Positions 62,008-64,000 of a stretch of 64,000 bases of DNA are shown here, piece after piece. The DNA is taken from NCBI RefSeq assembly GCF_017814275.1, contig NZ_JAGIYQ010000004.1, positions 306,685-370,684 of the forward strand, read 5' to 3'. The notes below the pieces were generated by a model that did no database searches, had not been told where the DNA came from, and was given only the letters and a program-made list of their open reading frames with translations. A program made the position numbers and the translations under genes. Every line of letters begins with the position of its first letter. Within the stretch, counting starts at the first letter, position 1. Source of the stretch: Gottfriedia endophytica (GTDB lineage Bacteria; Bacillota; Bacilli; Bacillales; Bacillaceae_G).

Positions 62008-63333
62008 ATGAAGCGTTATTTTGAGTTTGAAAAGTTTGGAACATCCTATCGTCAAGAAATTATTGCTGGTTTAACAACGTTTTTGGCAATGGCATATATT
62101 TTATTCGTGAATCCAAGCACTCTTTCATTAAGTGGTATTAAGGATTTTCCAGATGCATTAAGAATGAATCAAGATGCAATTTTCGTCGCTACTGCTTTAG
62201 CGGCAGCATATGGATCAATCGTAATGGGACTTTATGCGAAATATCCGATTGCTTTAGCACCAGGTATGGGCTTAAATGCATTCTTTGCCTTTTCTGTTGT
62301 TTTAGGTAGTGGAATCCCATGGCAAACTGCACTTTCAGGTGTATTCGTTTCAGGTATTTTATTTACAATCCTTTCTGCAACAGGACTTCGTGAAAAAATT
62401 GTTAATGCAATTCCATCTGAACTGAAATATGCAATTGGTGGAGGTATTGGGCTTTTCATTACATTTATTGGATTAAAGAGCTCTGGCATTATCGTTAGTA
62501 ATCAGGCGACGTTTGTTACTTTAACAGATTTTAAAGATAAAAATGCACTATTAGCGATTTTTGGTATTGTTGTTACGGTAATTTTAATGACACGAAAAGT
62601 AAAATCAGCTGTATTTATTGGAATGATCTTAACAGCAATTGCTGGAGTGGTTACTGGGCTTATCGACCCACCTTCAAAAATTGTTGCACCTATTCCTGAT
62701 ATTTCTCCAACTTTTGGGGTAGCGATCACTCATTTATCTGATGTGTTTACGAAAAAAATGTTCTTTGTAGTATTAACATTCTTTATTGTTGATTTCTTTG
62801 ATGCAACTGGAACACTAATCGCAGTAGCAAACCAAGCTGGTCTAGTGAAAAATAATAAATTAGAGCGTGCTGGACAAGCGTTAATGGTTGATGCAACAGC
62901 AGTTTTAGTTGGAGCTACACTAGGTACTTCAACAACAACTTCTTATATTGAGTCAACTGCTGGTGTAGCAGCAGGTGGGCGTACAGGGTTTACAGCTGTA
63001 GTGGTAGGTATTCTGTTTTTATTCTCATTATTCTTTTCTCCATTACTTGGAGTTGTTACACCAGCGGTTACAGCACCGGCACTAGTAATAGTAGGGATTT
63101 TAATGGTTTCTTCTATCGGAGAAATTAATTGGAAAGAATTTGATATAGCAGTTCCTTCATTCTTAACAATGGTTGCAATGCCATTAACATATAGTATTGC
63201 AACAGGTATTGCAGTTGGTTTTGTTTTCTATCCGATCACAAAATTGGTTGCTGGTAAACGAAAAGAAATTCATCCTATTATGTATGTTTTATTCGTAGTT
63301 TTCGTATTGTTCTTTATGTTCTTTAGAGATTAA
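62008..63333 (+). CDS. pbuG: guanine/hypoxanthine permease
   Basis: A 441-aa membrane transporter of the NCS2/AzgA family with ~12 TM segments. Family marks: 'TSYRQEIIAGLTTFLAMAYILFVNPSTLS', 'YPIALAPGMGLNAFFAFSVVLGSGIPWQTAL', 'FFIVDFFDATGTLIAVANQAGLV' and 'GTSTTTSYIESTAGVAAGGRTG'. ATG 62008 follows AGAGGAGGAACT; an upstream in-frame ATG overlaps that site. Controlled by the guanine riboswitch, together with guaA, so purine uptake and GMP synthesis respond to the same ligand. Confidence 0.96.
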   Translation: MKRYFEFEKFGTSYRQEIIAGLTTFLAMAYILFVNPSTLSLSGIKDFPDALRMNQDAIFVATALAAAYGSIVMGLYAKYPIALAPGMGLNAFFAFSVVLGSGIPWQTALSGVFVSGILFTILSATGLREKIVNAIPSELKYAIGGGIGLFITFIGLKSSGIIVSNQATFVTLTDFKDKNALLAIFGIVVTVILMTRKVKSAVFIGMILTAIAGVVTGLIDPPSKIVAPIPDISPTFGVAITHLSDVFTKKMFFVVLTFFIVDFFDATGTLIAVANQAGLVKNNKLERAGQALMVDATAVLVGATLGTSTTTSYIESTAGVAAGGRTGFTAVVVGILFLFSLFFSPLLGVVTPAVTAPALVIVGILMVSSIGEINWKEFDIAVPSFLTMVAMPLTYSIATGIAVGFVFYPITKLVAGKRKEIHPIMYVLFVVFVLFFMFFRD

Positions 63334-63368
63334 TTCTATTACGACTTATAAATTATATGTAATGTTAA

Positions 63369-63406
63369 AAAGGTTAGTTCGCTTATGTGAACTAACCTTT
63401 TTTGTT
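63369..63406 (+). terminator. intrinsic terminator after pbuG
   Basis: AAGGTTAGTTC / GAACTAACCTT with TTTT. Confidence 0.9.
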
Positions 63407-63742
63407 CCTAATCAATTGATTAGCTTCTCTTTCGTTTCACAATCAATTGAATTGAAAATCTACTTCGTATTATGTCAAAGCTAATCAAGTCTGTCCTCTT
63501 GTTATTAGTTTAAAGTAGCAGATTCTAGATGTAGTTCTAGTACTTCGTGTTTCTGCCTGATGGGAAATTTGTAGTTACAACGAGATGATTGATAACTTCA
63601 CTACTTCTCTATCTCTATAGTATTAGACGGCTCAATCAAAATAGGTATACAAAAAATAAACTAGAAAACTAGTAGTTTAAATGTTTTGTTGGTAGAGTGT
63701 AGGTGGGGTTAATTCAGAATAATAGAACATTAAAGAAATGTA

Positions 63743-63771
63743 TTGCTAAAATAGTATATAGCTGATATATT
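63743..63771 (+). promoter_or_regulatory. rRNA operon promoter P1
   Basis: TTGCTA, 17-bp spacer, TATATT. Confidence 0.7.
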
Positions 63772-63829
63772 TATAAACGTTGTCGCAACAAAACGTTGAG
63801 ACACACAAAAAAAGAATAATTAAAAGTTG

Positions 63830-63858
63830 TTGACATAAACAACTGGAAATGATATTCT
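63830..63858 (+). promoter_or_regulatory. rRNA operon promoter P2
   Basis: TTGACA, 17-bp spacer, TATTCT, about 100 nt upstream of 16S; tandem promoters ~87 bp apart as in Bacillus rrn operons. Confidence 0.85.
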
Positions 63859-63954
63859 AATATAGTTGCTTGTGAGTGACAAAATGAACTTTGAAAACTA
63901 AACAAAACATGAAGTAAACGTCAATTATTAGTTTTAGAGCTTAAGATAAACAAT

Positions 63955-64000
63955 CTATTATGGAGAGTTTGATCCTGGCTCAGGACGAACGCTGGCGGCG
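63955..64000 (+). rRNA. 16S ribosomal RNA, 5' end only
   Basis: GGAGAGTTTGATCCTGGCTC at 63962 is the universal 16S start, followed by AGGACGAACGCTGGCGGCG. The mature 5' end is placed ~7 nt earlier by comparison with Bacillus 16S. The gene runs off the window. Confidence 0.97.

Overview
The window is about 64 kb of low-GC, AT-rich Gram-positive chromosome from a motile, endospore-forming member of the Bacillaceae. The evidence is a Ger(x)C germination protein, AGGAGG-type ribosome sites, TTG/GTG starts, sigma-A promoters, guaA and pbuG behind purine riboswitches, three chemoreceptors, and the first bases of a 16S rRNA gene at the right edge. Genus cannot be fixed from the sequence alone.

Layout. 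0-4 kb: end of a ger operon, a secreted Ig-like protein, a PD-(D/E)XK-like protein. 4.4-7.4 kb: ATP-grasp enzyme plus chemoreceptor operon behind a leader with a terminator. 7.5-14.4 kb: leftward exopolysaccharide-type operon (membrane glycoside-hydrolase-like protein, small membrane protein, processive GT2, UDP-sugar dehydrogenase) and a divergent secreted TIM-barrel-like protein, followed by a 3' scrap of the upstream chemoreceptor gene. 14.6-19.6 kb: second chemoreceptor, AI-2E transporter, and a CheY-like regulator behind a c-di-GMP-I riboswitch. 20-25 kb: reactive-sulfur (cst-type) regulon: CstR-like repressor, DsrE-like protein, three rhodanese proteins or fusions, a rhodanese-metallo-beta-lactamase protein, TusA proteins and a TauE exporter, with four copies of one 16-bp palindrome. 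25-33 kb: MITE-like repeat, lgt, ferredoxin, third chemoreceptor, TcaA-like protein, lysozyme-like protein. 33-50 kb: secreted wall hydrolases and a subtilase, PTS IIB/IIC, a dense DnaA-box cluster, a Met/Pro/Gly repeat protein flanked by two degenerate ~21-bp repeat arrays, sugar transferase, amidase, epimerase, YigZ, LCP and an SMR pair. 51-61.5 kb: guaA with an ~8.8-kb genomic island inserted at its 3' end, bounded by perfect 95-bp direct repeats. 61.5-64 kb: displaced guaA terminator, pbuG with its guanine riboswitch, tandem rRNA promoters and the start of 16S.

Main points of interest: (1) two paralogous 35-aa hydrophobic peptides (19817, 26454) that look like type I toxins, with a Shine-Dalgarno-sequestering hairpin kept by coordinated changes; (2) seven DnaA-box-like 9-mers in 125 bp at 41685-41809; (3) the two ~21-bp degenerate arrays, the second of which flips orientation midway; (4) the guaA island carrying an integrase, resolvase, PIN-like protein, winged-helix protein, a 51-aa Cys-rich peptide and a stand-alone OLD-family nuclease, a plausible phage-defence cargo; (5) the CstR operators; (6) the c-di-GMP riboswitch in front of a CheY-like gene. 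The regulatory calls are strong by motif; functions of several secreted and island proteins remain inference.
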